This document shows positions 1 to 10,668 of a stretch of 64,000 bases of DNA, piece by piece; the first letter of the stretch is position 1; each line of letters opens with the position of its first letter. The notes under the pieces are model-generated. The model saw only the letters and a list, made by a program, of their open reading frames with translations, had not been told where the DNA came from and made no database searches. Source of the stretch: Leeuwenhoekiella parthenopeia. GTDB taxonomy: Bacteria > Bacteroidota > Bacteroidia > Flavobacteriales > Flavobacteriaceae. Made by a program: the position numbers and the translations under genes. Location of the stretch: contig NZ_JAJGMW010000009.1 of assembly GCF_020782115.1 (NCBI RefSeq), positions 62,001 to 126,000 on the forward strand. Reading direction: 5' to 3'.

Positions 1-174
1 CCGGTACTGCTCTATTCCGGTGGGATCACAGCAAATCCTCATATTCTCAGCAACTCAGGTTTTACAGCCACCTTTGCTCTGAAAACCCCGGAAATGTCAC
101 TGGATTTTGCCAAGCAAAATGCCTTTAAATTGCTTGCGCAAAAAGTGACTGATACCATTAAACAATTCATTTGA
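1..174 (+). CDS. glycerate kinase, C-terminal end (partial)
   Basis: The window opens inside an ORF whose last 57 codons are visible, ending in TGA. The tail contains LLYSGGI and a stretch of the kind 'FALKTPEMSLDFAKQNAFKLL', resembling the C-terminus of the GlxK/GarK-type glycerate kinase family, which phosphorylates D-glycerate to phosphoglycerate. The next gene, a GntP-type permease, starts one base after the stop codon, so the two are almost certainly co-transcribed as an uptake-and-phosphorylation pair. The assignment rests on a short tail plus the neighbour and is therefore moderate. Confidence 0.6.
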   Translation, partial: PVLLYSGGITANPHILSNSGFTATFALKTPEMSLDFAKQNAFKLLAQKVTDTIKQFI

Positions 175-175
175 T

Positions 176-1522
176 ATGGGCATAGATCTTATTCTAATCG
201 CACTGGTCATCATCTGGATCATTTTTGGAACCAGTTATTTACGCTGGCATCCGTTTTTCGTTTTGCTCATCAGCGCTCTTGGGCTCGCCTTTTTATTGGG
301 AACTCCACTACAGGAAATACCGGGAGTAATCAATCTGGGTTTCGGAAAAATGTTTCAGAATATCGGCCTGCTCATCTTATTTGGGTCTTTTATAGGTTCG
401 GCTTTAGAAGCGAGTCATGCCACAAAAACCATTGCTCGTAGTATTCTAAAGAAGCTTCGTTTTTTACCTCTGCCTTTTGTCATGAGCGGGCTGGGTTATT
501 TGGTATCAATCCCCGTATTTTGCGATGCTGCATTTGTAATTTTGACACCTTTGACTAAAAAACTGGCTCTGGGCAACCCCTTTAAGCGCAATGGCCTTAC
601 CATTGCCCTGTCTACCGGTTTATTTTCGGCACACGTTCTGGTGCCTCCTACTCCCGGCCCACTTGCTGCAGCCTCAAATCCGGGGCTCACTAATTTATAC
701 CTGCTTATTTTGGGCGGTGGATCTTTCGCTCTGATTTTAATGCTTATCGGTGCCGGGTATGCCTTTTACCTTTTTAGAAAAAAACCTCATAATTCTGAAG
801 AGCATATTCCTGAAGTACAGGTCGAAGAAGCAGAAGAAGAACACAGTCATCCTGCATTTATGCCGGCCATAATTCCTTTGGCTTTGCCAATTGTTCTAAT
901 GGCTTTAGCTGCCTGTACGCCCTTTTTTAAAACCGATGCTACTGTTCTACTTACAGGATTAATCGAATTTTGCGGGGATCCGGTAATAGCGCTTTTGATA
1001 GGAGTACTTACAGCCTTTTATCTGTTCTTAAGACAAAAGATAGCGATTCAGGAAATTATAGAGTCGGGCATACGCCAGGCAGCTCCTATTCTATTAATCA
1101 CTGCAATGGGAGGCGCCTTAGGTACTGTGATTCAACAGGCTAATCTGACTCAGGGTATTGATCTCAGCGCATTTAATACCGGCATTGGTCTGGCAATTCC
1201 CTTTCTATTAGCCGCTATTTTAAAGTCTGCACAAGGTTCATCTACGGTAGCCATGATAACTGTTTCATCTATAATGCTACCACTCCTGGCGGCGATGGGT
1301 CTTGATTCAGAAATTGGAAAAGTATGGGTTATTTTGGCCATTGGGGCCGGCTCCGTTACCGTTTCGCACGCAAACGATTCGTATTTCTGGATTGTAAGTC
1401 AACTGGGCGACATGACGGTTAAACAAGCCTATCGTACGCACACCTTTGCCACATTTCTGCAGGGTGTCTTGGGATTCCTAATTCTTTTGGCAGCTTACAA
1501 CCTGTGGCTGTTAGGAAACTAA
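176..1522 (+). CDS. GntP family permease (gluconate/glycerate:H+ symporter)
   Basis: This is a 448-residue inner-membrane protein with about twelve hydrophobic segments. Family hallmarks seen are the N-terminal HPFFVLLISALGLAF-like segment, the LSTGLFSAHVLVPPTPGPL segment near residues 143-162 and the C-terminal GAGSVTVSHANDSYFW motif. GntP (PF02447) members import gluconate and related sugar acids with protons. A charged, acidic loop around residues 205-225 separates the two halves. It starts one base after a glycerate kinase-like gene, so glycerate or a similar short sugar acid is the likeliest substrate. Family is secure; substrate is inferred from context. Confidence 0.88.
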   Translation: MGIDLILIALVIIWIIFGTSYLRWHPFFVLLISALGLAFLLGTPLQEIPGVINLGFGKMFQNIGLLILFGSFIGSALEASHATKTIARSILKKLRFLPLPFVMSGLGYLVSIPVFCDAAFVILTPLTKKLALGNPFKRNGLTIALSTGLFSAHVLVPPTPGPLAAASNPGLTNLYLLILGGGSFALILMLIGAGYAFYLFRKKPHNSEEHIPEVQVEEAEEEHSHPAFMPAIIPLALPIVLMALAACTPFFKTDATVLLTGLIEFCGDPVIALLIGVLTAFYLFLRQKIAIQEIIESGIRQAAPILLITAMGGALGTVIQQANLTQGIDLSAFNTGIGLAIPFLLAAILKSAQGSSTVAMITVSSIMLPLLAAMGLDSEIGKVWVILAIGAGSVTVSHANDSYFWIVSQLGDMTVKQAYRTHTFATFLQGVLGFLILLAAYNLWLLGN

Positions 1523-1531
1523 ATAAAAAAA

Positions 1532-1610
1532 GGCAGATCAGCACTCCAGCATATAATCGGTACGCCCCCTACAGCTCACGAATTATATTTTAAATGGAGT
1601 GTGATCTACC
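1532..1610. repeat. imperfect inverted repeat (16-bp arms, 46-nt loop)
   Basis: The left arm at 1532-1548 (GGCAGATCAGCACTCCA) pairs with the right arm at 1595-1610 (TGGAGTGTGATCTACC), with one mismatch and one bulged G. An A-run lies outside the left arm and a T-run outside the right arm. It starts 10 bases after the permease stop codon, so it may act as an unusual long-loop terminator; a remnant of a small mobile element is an alternative. Confidence 0.5.
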
Positions 1611-1793
1611 ATCTTTTTGAAATCAAATGACTGAATTTACTGGTAATTCATTTCTTAATTCAGACTTTCCAAAGAACTAAAATACCCGTCATTATTTTTT
1701 ACGGAATTCCTCATTTTCGACAAAATTTAACAGAAAAATGAAGACTTTAACACTTTGAACTTTGCTCTATTGTGCCAAATCCTAAAATCAAAA

Positions 1794-1817
1794 GCCCGAA
1801 GCTTTAAAGCTTCGGGC
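1794..1817 (-). terminator. rho-independent terminator of the adhesin/PorP/OmpA operon
   Basis: Perfect 24-nt palindrome built from GCCCGAAGCTTT and AAAGCTTCGGGC. On the minus strand it is followed by TTTTGATTTT. It lies about 50 bases beyond the stop codon of the minus-strand OmpA-family gene. Confidence 0.8.
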
Positions 1818-1868
1818 CTCTCCCCAAATCAACAGCAAAGGCTGCCTAAACCCTTCCTTCTTTAAACC

Positions 1869-3788
1869 CTAGCGTCTCAACACAATAAATTCTGACCTTC
1901 GATTTTCAGAATACTCCACCTCCGTGCAATCAACTCCCTGTTCATCACAGATATTTATGGGTCTGCTTTCGCCATAACCAATAGCACTCTCAATGCGGTT
2001 TGCTGCTATTCCGCGACTAATTAGCCAATCTCGAGTCGCCTCTGCACGGTTTGTAGATAATACTTTATTAAAATAATCTGTACCACGCTGGTCTGTATGT
2101 GACTCAATTTTTATGACCATTTCAGGATATGCATTCATAACGTCAACCACTTTTTGAAGTTGAATGGCCGCTACCGAATTTATATTATATCGGTAATATT
2201 CAAAATAAATGGGATCGACCTTTATTTTTTCGACATCACCATCTGTTGTAAAAATATCTGAGAGATCTTTGATTTTAAAATCAAGCATTTTCATTGTTCG
2301 CCCCGGTGTGACATCGGTACTTAAATCTAAACCGTCTTTGCTATAGCCTGCTTTGTGCGCTTCGATAGTATATTTTGTTTCACAAAGCACTTCAAGCTGG
2401 TACTCCCCGTTTTCATCTGTTCGTATCTCACTATATTTCTCATTTTCGTTTACATATAGCGTAACTGTTGCATCCGCTAGAGGCTGCTTCGTTTCCAGAT
2501 CGTAAACCGTTCCTGAAATAAACTGCTGACAACGCTCGAGATTATAGGTGAACTCATAAATATCATCATCGCCTTTACCCCCTGCGCGATCTGATGAAAA
2601 ATAACCGGTATTAGGCTTCTTTCCTTCTACGTAGGCAAAATCATCTGCGTTGGTATTGATCACCGGGCCCAGATTTATGGGAGTTCCAAAAATGCCATCT
2701 TTATAGAATGACTTATACATATCAAGACCTCCAAAACCCACGTGGCCGGCAGAGCTGAAATACAAAACATCATTTTTAAAGAATGGAAAAAAATCATCTA
2801 CAATTGTATTAATTTCAGGTCCCAGATTTCTAGGCTGTGAAGTCGTACCATCTTCATAAACATCGCAAACATATATATCTGCCTTACCGTAGCCTCCGGG
2901 CATATCTGAAGCAAAAAACAGCTTCTTCCCATCTGGTGTGATATAAGGTTGGCCAGTCGAATAATTATCTCCGTTAAAGGCTAAAAGCTCTTTTTTCAAT
3001 TTCTTTTGGGTCAGATCTACCCGGTATATTTTGAAAAAATTGCGCTTTTCATCATTAAATACTTTTTTACTTCCACTTTGAAAACTTGAGGCGTAATACA
3101 TGTAACGACCATCAGCCGTGAAGGATGTAGTCCCATCGTGAAAGGGGGTCTCAATATCTTCACTAAAAAGGCTTACTTCGGAAGCAACTTCAGGCCTGGA
3201 AATTTTGTAAATAGACAAATAGGGCGTTTTATTTCGCTCGTATATTTTGTTGTCTTCCTTATTTCTGGATGAAGTAAAAACAAAATCCTCTTTATAAAAA
3301 CTAGCAGCAAAATCTGCGTATTGGGAATTTAAGGGCAAATTTTTTACAGTATATAGCGTATCTGCCTGTAATAACTCAACAAATCTCGATTGCTCCTCAT
3401 CATAATTCAAATATTTATTTCTGTTATTTGCTCGGCTAAAAAAAATCATTGCCATCTGATTTGCCTTATCATATTCCTTAAGCCTGCGAAGCGTGTCGTA
3501 ATAATAATACCCTTTTGAAACATCATCATCAGGGCTGTCAATATCCCGCCAATTTTTGTAAGCCTTAAGTGCATTGACATAATCTTTTAAATTGTAGTAA
3601 GTATACCCCAAACGCTGCCAGGTTTCAGGCGATACAGTTGCAGCATTTGCAATATAACTTTCATAAGCCAAAGCAGCATCTGCATAGGCAGAGCGTCCAA
3701 AAAGAGCGTCTGCCTCATTGAGATCTTTCTGAGCAAAGCCTGAAAGAACTATACTGAAGATTAGAAATACAAAAATTTTAATTTTCAT
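1869..3788 (-). CDS. OmpA family protein with TPR, PD40 and carboxypeptidase-regulatory-like domains
   Basis: A 639-residue protein with a signal peptide (MKIKIFVFLIFSIVLSGFAQ). Domains in order: TPR-like helices at about 25-130; WD40/PD40 beta-propeller repeats at about 195-420 (DGRYMYYAS, DGKKLFFASDMPGG, FSSDRAGG type motifs); a carboxypeptidase-regulatory-like beta-sandwich at about 425-510; a C-terminal OmpA peptidoglycan-binding domain at about 530-639 with the typical ESHTDQRG and LSTNRAEAT segments. This architecture is common in Bacteroidota next to PorP/SprF genes and is thought to anchor surface or T9SS-associated complexes to peptidoglycan. It is the last gene of the three-part adhesin-PorP-OmpA operon, 10 bases after the PorP gene. 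Confidence 0.88.
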   Translation of the reverse strand: MKIKIFVFLIFSIVLSGFAQKDLNEADALFGRSAYADAALAYESYIANAATVSPETWQRLGYTYYNLKDYVNALKAYKNWRDIDSPDDDVSKGYYYYDTLRRLKEYDKANQMAMIFFSRANNRNKYLNYDEEQSRFVELLQADTLYTVKNLPLNSQYADFAASFYKEDFVFTSSRNKEDNKIYERNKTPYLSIYKISRPEVASEVSLFSEDIETPFHDGTTSFTADGRYMYYASSFQSGSKKVFNDEKRNFFKIYRVDLTQKKLKKELLAFNGDNYSTGQPYITPDGKKLFFASDMPGGYGKADIYVCDVYEDGTTSQPRNLGPEINTIVDDFFPFFKNDVLYFSSAGHVGFGGLDMYKSFYKDGIFGTPINLGPVINTNADDFAYVEGKKPNTGYFSSDRAGGKGDDDIYEFTYNLERCQQFISGTVYDLETKQPLADATVTLYVNENEKYSEIRTDENGEYQLEVLCETKYTIEAHKAGYSKDGLDLSTDVTPGRTMKMLDFKIKDLSDIFTTDGDVEKIKVDPIYFEYYRYNINSVAAIQLQKVVDVMNAYPEMVIKIESHTDQRGTDYFNKVLSTNRAEATRDWLISRGIAANRIESAIGYGESRPINICDEQGVDCTEVEYSENRRSEFIVLRR

Positions 3789-3798
3789 GGAGTTTTAT

Positions 3799-4725
3799 TT
3801 AAAAGAATCTGGGTGAATACGTAGCACCGCGTTTACGGGCCAAAGAAAATTTAATCAGCAACTCGTGGCTACCGTCGTTATATTGATTAAAATCTGAGGT
3901 ATTGTATTCATAGGCATAACCTATAAAAATAGAATCGGTAATTTGAAAACCGGCCAGCGCTCCTACTGAGGCATCCATACTGTAAGCCAGACCTAGTGTG
4001 AGTTTTTCGTATAATAGAAAATTTGCAGAAAGATTAGTACGTAAGGGTGCTCCCTGCACGTAATCAAATAACACTGCAGGTTTAAATTTGGTTCTGGAGC
4101 CTATATCAAAAATATACCCACCTATTAAAAAGATACTCATCTCTTCGGTCTCTACACGAGTATCTTCCTCATCAAAATATTCCTGCGAAAAGAAATTAGG
4201 GGTAGATAAACCCAAATACCATTTATCAGTGTATAAATAAGTCCCGGCACCTAAGATCCCTAAAAACTCATTATCTATGTTATTCATAAATGCGGGATCA
4301 TTGGGGTTCTCGTAGATCCCTTTTGTAAAATCAACGTTGAGTATCCTAAAACCTGCCTTAAGACCGAAAGCCAGATAGGTATCAACCCCAACCTGGAGGG
4401 AATAGGAAAAATTACCATCTATATTCACATCTTCTATGGGCCCCAGAACATCTCGGGTAATGTTAAGCCCCAGACCCACATTATAGGTTACCGGACTTTC
4501 AATGCCCACATTATTCGTTTCCGGTGCTCCATCTATCCCCGTAAGCTGATTCTTATAATCTGCAGTAATATTGAGATAGTCGGTAGAACCCACGTATGCT
4601 GGGTTTATAGTCATAGTATTGTACATGTACTGTGTGTAATTAGGGTTTTGCTGTGCTGAAATCTCAAAAACAAAGCTGATAAAGCCAAAAACAAGCACTA
4701 TGTTGGTTTTAATTTTAAAAATCAT
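3799..4725 (-). CDS. PorP/SprF family type IX secretion-associated outer membrane protein
   Basis: A 308-residue predicted outer-membrane beta-barrel with a signal peptide ending near SAQQNPNYTQYMYN. The N-terminal signature QNPNYTQYMYNTMTINPAYVG is characteristic of the PorP/SprF family (TIGR03519). Alternating hydrophobic strands continue to the C-terminus. Family members are encoded directly after large adhesins with type-B C-terminal sorting domains and are needed for their secretion or surface attachment; Flavobacterium SprF acts this way for SprB. Here the adhesin gene ends 19 bases upstream, so this protein is probably its dedicated partner. Confidence 0.92.
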   Translation of the reverse strand: MIFKIKTNIVLVFGFISFVFEISAQQNPNYTQYMYNTMTINPAYVGSTDYLNITADYKNQLTGIDGAPETNNVGIESPVTYNVGLGLNITRDVLGPIEDVNIDGNFSYSLQVGVDTYLAFGLKAGFRILNVDFTKGIYENPNDPAFMNNIDNEFLGILGAGTYLYTDKWYLGLSTPNFFSQEYFDEEDTRVETEEMSIFLIGGYIFDIGSRTKFKPAVLFDYVQGAPLRTNLSANFLLYEKLTLGLAYSMDASVGALAGFQITDSIFIGYAYEYNTSDFNQYNDGSHELLIKFSLARKRGATYSPRFF

Positions 4726-4744
4726 GATTATCGCTTTTGAAGTT

Positions 4745-7700
4745 TTAGTTTGCCAGATATAACCAGCCTTTGAGTGTACGTCCTCCGTTTATTTCCAGTA
4801 CATAATAATAGGTTCCACTAGGAAGACCTTTTGAGGTATTGAAACCGGTGGTTACGTTGGCAATACCATCCCAATCATTCTTATAATTTACACTTGAGAA
4901 AACTTTTTGCCCTACACGATTAAAAACCATCAGGGTATTTTCAGGATACTGCTCAAGACAGCGTATTTTAAACAGATCATTTATACCGTCTCCATTTGGT
5001 GAAAACTCGTTGAACACCATCAGACAATCGGGATTAAGATCAACCTCAGCCCTGTTGTTCCCCAAGTCCAAATCCATGGGATAGGAGTTTATGATAATCG
5101 CTTGATTGAGATAATTTTCGCCATCTTTTACACGTGCCGAAACCATCAAGACTGCACTGTCGTTTGCTGCAAGTTCTGGTATGAGCCAAATTCCGGTAGA
5201 TGAGTTATAGGTTCCTATTGAAGTTTGGAAACTCACCAACTCCAGATCTGACGGAAGCTTATCCTCAACCTCTATAAGACTGGTACTAACAGAACCACTA
5301 TTCTCAACAGTCACGGTATAAACCACGACCTCTCCTATTGCAGGCATATCATTATCTACGGTTTTGGAAATTGTTAAGTCTGAACAGGCCACTGGAGTAA
5401 CTTCTACAGAAGCAGCAGTATTAAGAATACAACCTGTATTAGCCTCATAACTTACCGAAACGCTTTCAATACCCGGAATATCCCAAATCACGACCACAAA
5501 ATTATCTGTGGCTGAACCTCCCGAAATCACATTACCTGATGCAGATACCTGCCAATTGTAGTTAGTCATACCTGACTGCGTTGTATAGGTAACTTCTGCC
5601 CCCAGACAGGGAGTATTTACCGAAGCACTAATTGTTGGAGTAACCGGATTAGTTAGTGTAACTGTGACCGCGAAGCGAGCATCAACCTCAGCTCCCAATA
5701 CGACCAAAGCGGCATAATAAATTTTTCCATCTTCCAGCAGGGTATTGTCTGCAAGCACATTACCTCCTGTTGCTGCATCATACCAGATTACGGTATCCTG
5801 ATCGAGTTCCAAATCTGCCACCACAGCCGCTTCGCTAATACAGAAAGCCTGTTGCGGGTTTCCGGTTGCAATTGCAGATTGAATCGTGAGTTCATTTGAA
5901 GTAACATCAGAACTGGAATTTCCAAAATCATCAGTCGCCGTTGCCATCACATCGTAAGTGCCATCTGCAAGCGGACTCGGAATTGTAAGCGTCCAGGTAT
6001 TATCGCCGTTGTCGATCAGGTTTCCATCACCTTCGGTATAGGTCACTCCGGCTACAACCATTACCAAATCATCAGCCGAGTCAGCAGTTCCGGTAATCGT
6101 TGGAGTGTTGTCATTGGTTACCAAAGGATTTACCGTTGGAACCGTAGGTGGCGTGGTGTCAATGGTGAGTTCATCAATTGTAGCATCGGTCGAAGTATTC
6201 CTGGCAGTATCGGTAGCTGTAGCCATCACATCATAAGTACCATCTGCCAACGGACTAGAAATTGTTAGTGTCCAGGTGTTATCGCCATTGTCAACTAAAT
6301 TTCCGTCTCCTTCGGTATAGGTCACCCCAGCTACAATCACTACCAAATCGTCAGCTGAATCAGCAGTTCCGGTAATCGTGGGCGTGTTGTCATTCGTTAC
6401 CAAAGGATCTACCGTTGGGATCGTAGGTGCCGTGGTATCAATCGTAAGTTCGTCAACAGTCGCATCGGTCGAAGCATTCCCGGCAGCATCGGTAGCTGTA
6501 GCCATCACATCGTAAGTGCCATCGGCAAGCGGACTCGGGATTGTCAGCGTCCAGGTATTATCGCCGTTGTCAACTAAGTCTCCATCACCTTCGGTATAGG
6601 TTACTCCATCAACCACCACAACCAAATCATCAGCAGAATCAGCAGTTCCGGTAATCGTTGGAGTATTGTCATTCGTTACCAAAGGATCTACCGTCGGAAC
6701 TGTAGGTGGCGTGGTGTCAATCGTAAGTTCATCAACTGTAGCATCGGTCGAAGCATTCCCGGCAGCATCGGTAGCCGTTGCCATTACATCATAAGTACCA
6801 TCGGCAAGCGGACTGGGAATTGTCAGCGTCCAGGTGTTATCGCCATTGTCAACCAGATTTCCGTCGCCTTCGGTATAGGTTACTCCAGCTACAATCACTA
6901 CCAAATCATCAGCAGAGTCAGCAGTTCCGGTAATAGTCGGAGTATTATCGTTTGTTACCAAAGGATCTACCGTTGGAACCGTAGGTGGCGTAGTATCAAT
7001 CGTAAGTTCATCAACTGTAGCATCAGTTGAAACATTACTGACAGGATCAGTGGCTGTAGCTACTACATCGTAAGTGCCATCAGCAAGCGGACCCGGGATT
7101 GTCAGCGTCCAGGTATTATCCCCGTTGTCAACTAAGTTTCCGTCGCCTTCGGTATAAGTTACTCCAGCTACAACCACCACCAAATCATCAGCCGAATCAG
7201 CGGTTCCGGTAATCGTTGGAGTATTATCGTTTGTTACTAAAGGATCTACCGTTGGGACCGTAGGTGGCGTGGTGTCAATGGTGAGTTCATTAAAAGTGGC
7301 ATCCATACTGGTATTCCCCACCGCATCGGTAGATATGGCAATCACATCATAAACCCGATCTGCAAGAGGGATAGGTATGTTCAACGTCCAGGTATTGTCG
7401 CCGTTATCGATTAGATTTCCATCTCCTTTAGCATACGAAATACCACCAACGATAATGGTCAAATTGGCTCCTGAATCTGCAGTACCTGTTAGCACAGGAG
7501 TATTATCGCTGGTTACCAGAAAATCTACTGTGGGTATTACAGGTGCTGTGGTATCAATCGTAAGTTCATCAACAGTCGTATCAACCGAAGCGTTACCGGC
7601 GGCATCGGTCGCAGTAGCCATCACATCGTAAGCACCATCGGCAAGGGGACTCGGGATTGTTAATCTCCAGGTGTTATTACCGTTGTCAACCAGGTTTCCG

Positions 7701-9526
7701 TCCCCTTCAATATAGGTCGTTCCATCAACGCTCACCGTGAGATTATCTATGGAATCAGCAGTACCGGTAACAATCGGTGTGCTGTCGTTTGTAGTCAGGA
7801 AATTTACTGTAGGAACAGTGGGCGGCGTAAGATCAATTACAAGTTCATCGGTAGTGGGATCTGTTGCCGAAAGCGCACCCTGAGTAGCAGTTGCAGTTAC
7901 TTCATAGGTTCCTTCTGCTAAAACAACCGGAATAACCAGGGTCCAGGTATCGTCTCCATTATCCGTGAGATTTCCATCCCCTTCAGCATAGGTCACACCT
8001 GCTACATTAACCGTAAGATTATCTACAGAATCAGCCGTACCATTGAGTGTAGGACTCGTATTTGTCGTAATCAAAGGGATAACCTGAGGTGTAGTGGGCA
8101 AACTGGTGTTGATCGTCAGCTCATCAACAGTGGCATCTGTACTTATATTCCCGGCGGCATCGGTGGCTTCAACTGCAACATCATAAATTCCGTCTTTAAG
8201 TACATTTCCGGCAGGAATGGTCAATGTCCAGGTATTGTTTCCATTATCTACCAGATTTCCGTCCCCTTCATCATAGGTTATTCCATTTACGGTAACCGCA
8301 ATCTGATCCATAGAATCAGCCGTACCCGTAATTACAGGAGTAGTATCGCTGGTTTGCGTGGCATTTACAGTAGGAACTGTTGGCGCTAACGTATCAATGG
8401 TTAATTCATCGAGCGTAACATCTACCGAAGTATTACCGGCTACATCAGCAGCCATGACGATTACATCATAGATTCCATCAGCAAGAGGATTTGGAACGTT
8501 TAGCGTCCAGGTATTATCTCCGTTATCGGTAAGATTTCCATCTCCTTCGGCATAGACTACACCGTCAACACTTACGCTTAAATTATCTATAGAATCAGTA
8601 GTACCCGTAAGTGTCGGAGTGTTGTCATTGGTTACCAAAAAGTCAACCGTTGGAACCGCGGGGGGCGTATCATCAATGGTATAGTTTACAGCAGTTTGTA
8701 CTGTTGTTTCACAAAGCAGTAAATTTTGAGAAGTAACCGCAGCTTCAATCGTCAAGTCATCATCTGCCAATAATTGAGCTCCGGGAACGTCTACCGTAAA
8801 GGTCAAACCTGAGGCGACAGTTGTATTAAAAGCAAAGGTATTTACGGTCACCTGTACCGGATCTCCTATCTGCGCATCGCCTCCTACACTACCCCTAATA
8901 GAAACAGTAGAATTAATTTCTGCAGTATTTAGAATATTGTCTGTTGTAACCGGATCCAGAGCAATGGTAGGCTGCGGACCTCCGTCAAGCGTCACTTCAA
9001 CCAATTTTAGATCTCCCGGGGCATTTTCACAACCTGTTACCGTATCAACCAAACTTACATAAACCCTAAACGGATTGTCTGCTTCAGTTAGACCTTCCAC
9101 TTCCAGCTCACCGGCCGCATTGATGGTATAGGTAAGATTTCCCTGTACCAAACCATTAGTGATGGCTACGGAGCCGGAAGAATCCAGATAGTAGTTAAAA
9201 CTGCCGTTGAGGGTTGTGGTGGGAACAATGTTTAAAATTTCGGGAATACAAATGGGTAAGTCGAAGCCCAAAACCGTAATATCTCCCGACTCGGGTAACG
9301 GATTGACCGATACATTCACTGCTAATCTACCCGATTCTTCGGTGCAGCCCGCCACAAATGAAGCAACATAAAAAGTAGTGTCTGTACTGAGTGGCGCTGT
9401 TACAAAAGCATCGCCACTTGCAACACTAGCAAGCAGGTTTCCGCCTACAGGGCTATCGTACCAGCGCATTTGAGCACCGGCAGATGCTGAAGTAGCAATC
9501 AAACTGGCAGTATCTCCTGCACACAC
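4745..9526 (-). pseudogene. giant Ig-like repeat adhesin, main part after frameshift (type-B T9SS cargo)
   Basis: About 1593 residues with no start signal of its own: the first possible start is a GTG at 9526 and there is no signal peptide. The protein begins inside an Ig_7-like domain (VCAGDTASLIATS), then has another beta-sandwich region, ten tandem Ig-like repeats of about 93 residues (residues about 284-1215), a second Ig_7-like domain, a PKD-like domain, a DUF11-type domain and a C-terminal gliding-motility-associated type-B sorting domain (FNEFSPNGDGINDLFKI to the end). It is the continuation of the 9499-10668 ORF in the -1 frame. Restoring one A in the A4 run at 9533-9536 (minus strand) would give ASQKSEVCAGD and join the two into one protein of about 1970 residues. 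Exported through T9SS, probably a surface adhesin. Either a real frameshift or an assembly error. Confidence 0.8.
5880..8676 (-). repeat. ten tandem 279-bp repeats encoding Ig-like domains
   Basis: The adhesin carries ten consecutive units of about 93 codons, each with the pattern TPTITGTADS...GVTYTEGDGNLVDNGDNTWTL...LADGTYDV...ATDAAGN...DELTID. The five units nearest the C-terminus (about 5880-7285 on the plus strand) are almost identical at the DNA level, while the five N-terminal units have diverged. This indicates recent tandem duplication or gene conversion at the C-terminal side. Such arrays often change copy number by recombination and are easily mis-assembled. Confidence 0.88.
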
Positions 9527-10668
9527 CTCAGATTTTGAGAAGCTGCATCGATAACCGGAATCGCAGGTGTAAGTGCCACATCAAAAAGGTCGAGACGCTG
9601 AAAAGCATTAACGCCCAGTAACGAACTGTATCTTATCACGATGCGATCTGCAGGTCCCGCAACTTCAAAAGGAACCTGCGTCACCGCACCGCTCTGCAAT
9701 ATTCCCAGCAAATCAAGGTTTAATAGGGATGCCAGATTTGAAGAACTAATTAATGCAGTGCCATTATAAGCTTCAAACTGTATGTTATTTAAAACACCTA
9801 GTGCAATTAATGTGGGATCTATTCTTAGACTAATCTTAAAGTCTTCATCAGGCTGAGAGGCTCTGTCAAAATAGATAATTTGTTCAATAGACGCAGCGAC
9901 GTCAATAACCCCAAGACTTAGTTCAGAGAATGTAGTTGCATCATTATCAATAGCGCGCTCGGGGTTTTGCACTCCCGCATCCCCTATCTGCAAAATGTCT
10001 AGACTCAGACCATCACCATCAAAAGAAGTGAAGGCCGGGTCATTGCATTGTAAAGTTCCCGTAGCATAATAGCCTCCAAACACGTCAAGAGTTCTGGTAT
10101 TGTTTAAGCCGATTAAGCTGCCCAGACGGTTGGCTATGTAAATACGGTTATAAGCCTGATCAGGTGTAATAGCAATATAATATTCACCAACAGTATCTGT
10201 TACCAGTCGAACTCGTGCATTGTCAAATGTATTAGGATCTACAGAATCTGCCTGTAAAATTGTTGTATTCCCATTTCTGGCCTCAACCAAAATCTCCTGA
10301 TTTCCAACCAATGCGATGCCTAAAACATCTGACAGAAGATTTCCAAGACCACCGGAAAGCAGGAGCCTGAGAATATCATCTTCAGTTTGAATTTTAAGAT
10401 AGGTGGTTGTATTTGCGGGTATAGTGCTTGTATAGCCCAGTTCAAGAAAACCTGTGTAAGCTCCAATACCCAGAGCTAACCCGGAATTAGACTCAATTTG
10501 AGCCCGCGTACCTAAGTTTTCATCTATGGCTAAAGCCGAATTGCTCACGTGATCTTCATCAATTACCTGAGTGGCGTAAACATCTGCCTGTGCGTAAGTG
10601 GTTAACCAAAAAACCGGAAGTAGAATATACCCCAGCCCCAATAAGATTGTGCGTAGTTTTAGATTCAT
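9499..10668 (-). pseudogene. N-terminal part of the giant adhesin, cut off by frameshift
   Basis: A 389-residue ORF with a signal peptide (MNLKLRTILLGLGYILLPVF...TTYAQA), then two beta-rich domains of about 170 residues each that resemble each other (both contain AIDEN/AIDND...T elements followed by a lipocalin/lectin-like strand pattern). It ends with QNLRCVQEILPV and a stop just after leaving the true frame; the continuation is the 4745-9526 ORF. It supplies the export signal for the adhesin. As sequenced, only a secreted fragment without repeats or sorting domain would be made. Confidence 0.78.

Larger units (their letters stand above)
1523..1868. other. intergenic region between convergent genes
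   Basis: No ORF of note. The region lies between the plus-strand permease and the minus-strand OmpA-family gene. It contains the long imperfect inverted repeat at 1532-1610 and the perfect hairpin at 1794-1817, both listed separately. Confidence 0.7.

Noticed and set aside
5880-8676. CRISPR-like or satellite repeat array
   Set aside because: The period is 279 bp, stays in frame and encodes Ig-like domains; there are no short repeats with spacers.
9526-9540. Programmed ribosomal frameshift joining the two adhesin ORFs
   Set aside because: The site is only a run of four A without a classical slippery heptamer or an evident downstream structure; a lost base in a homopolymer is the simpler explanation.
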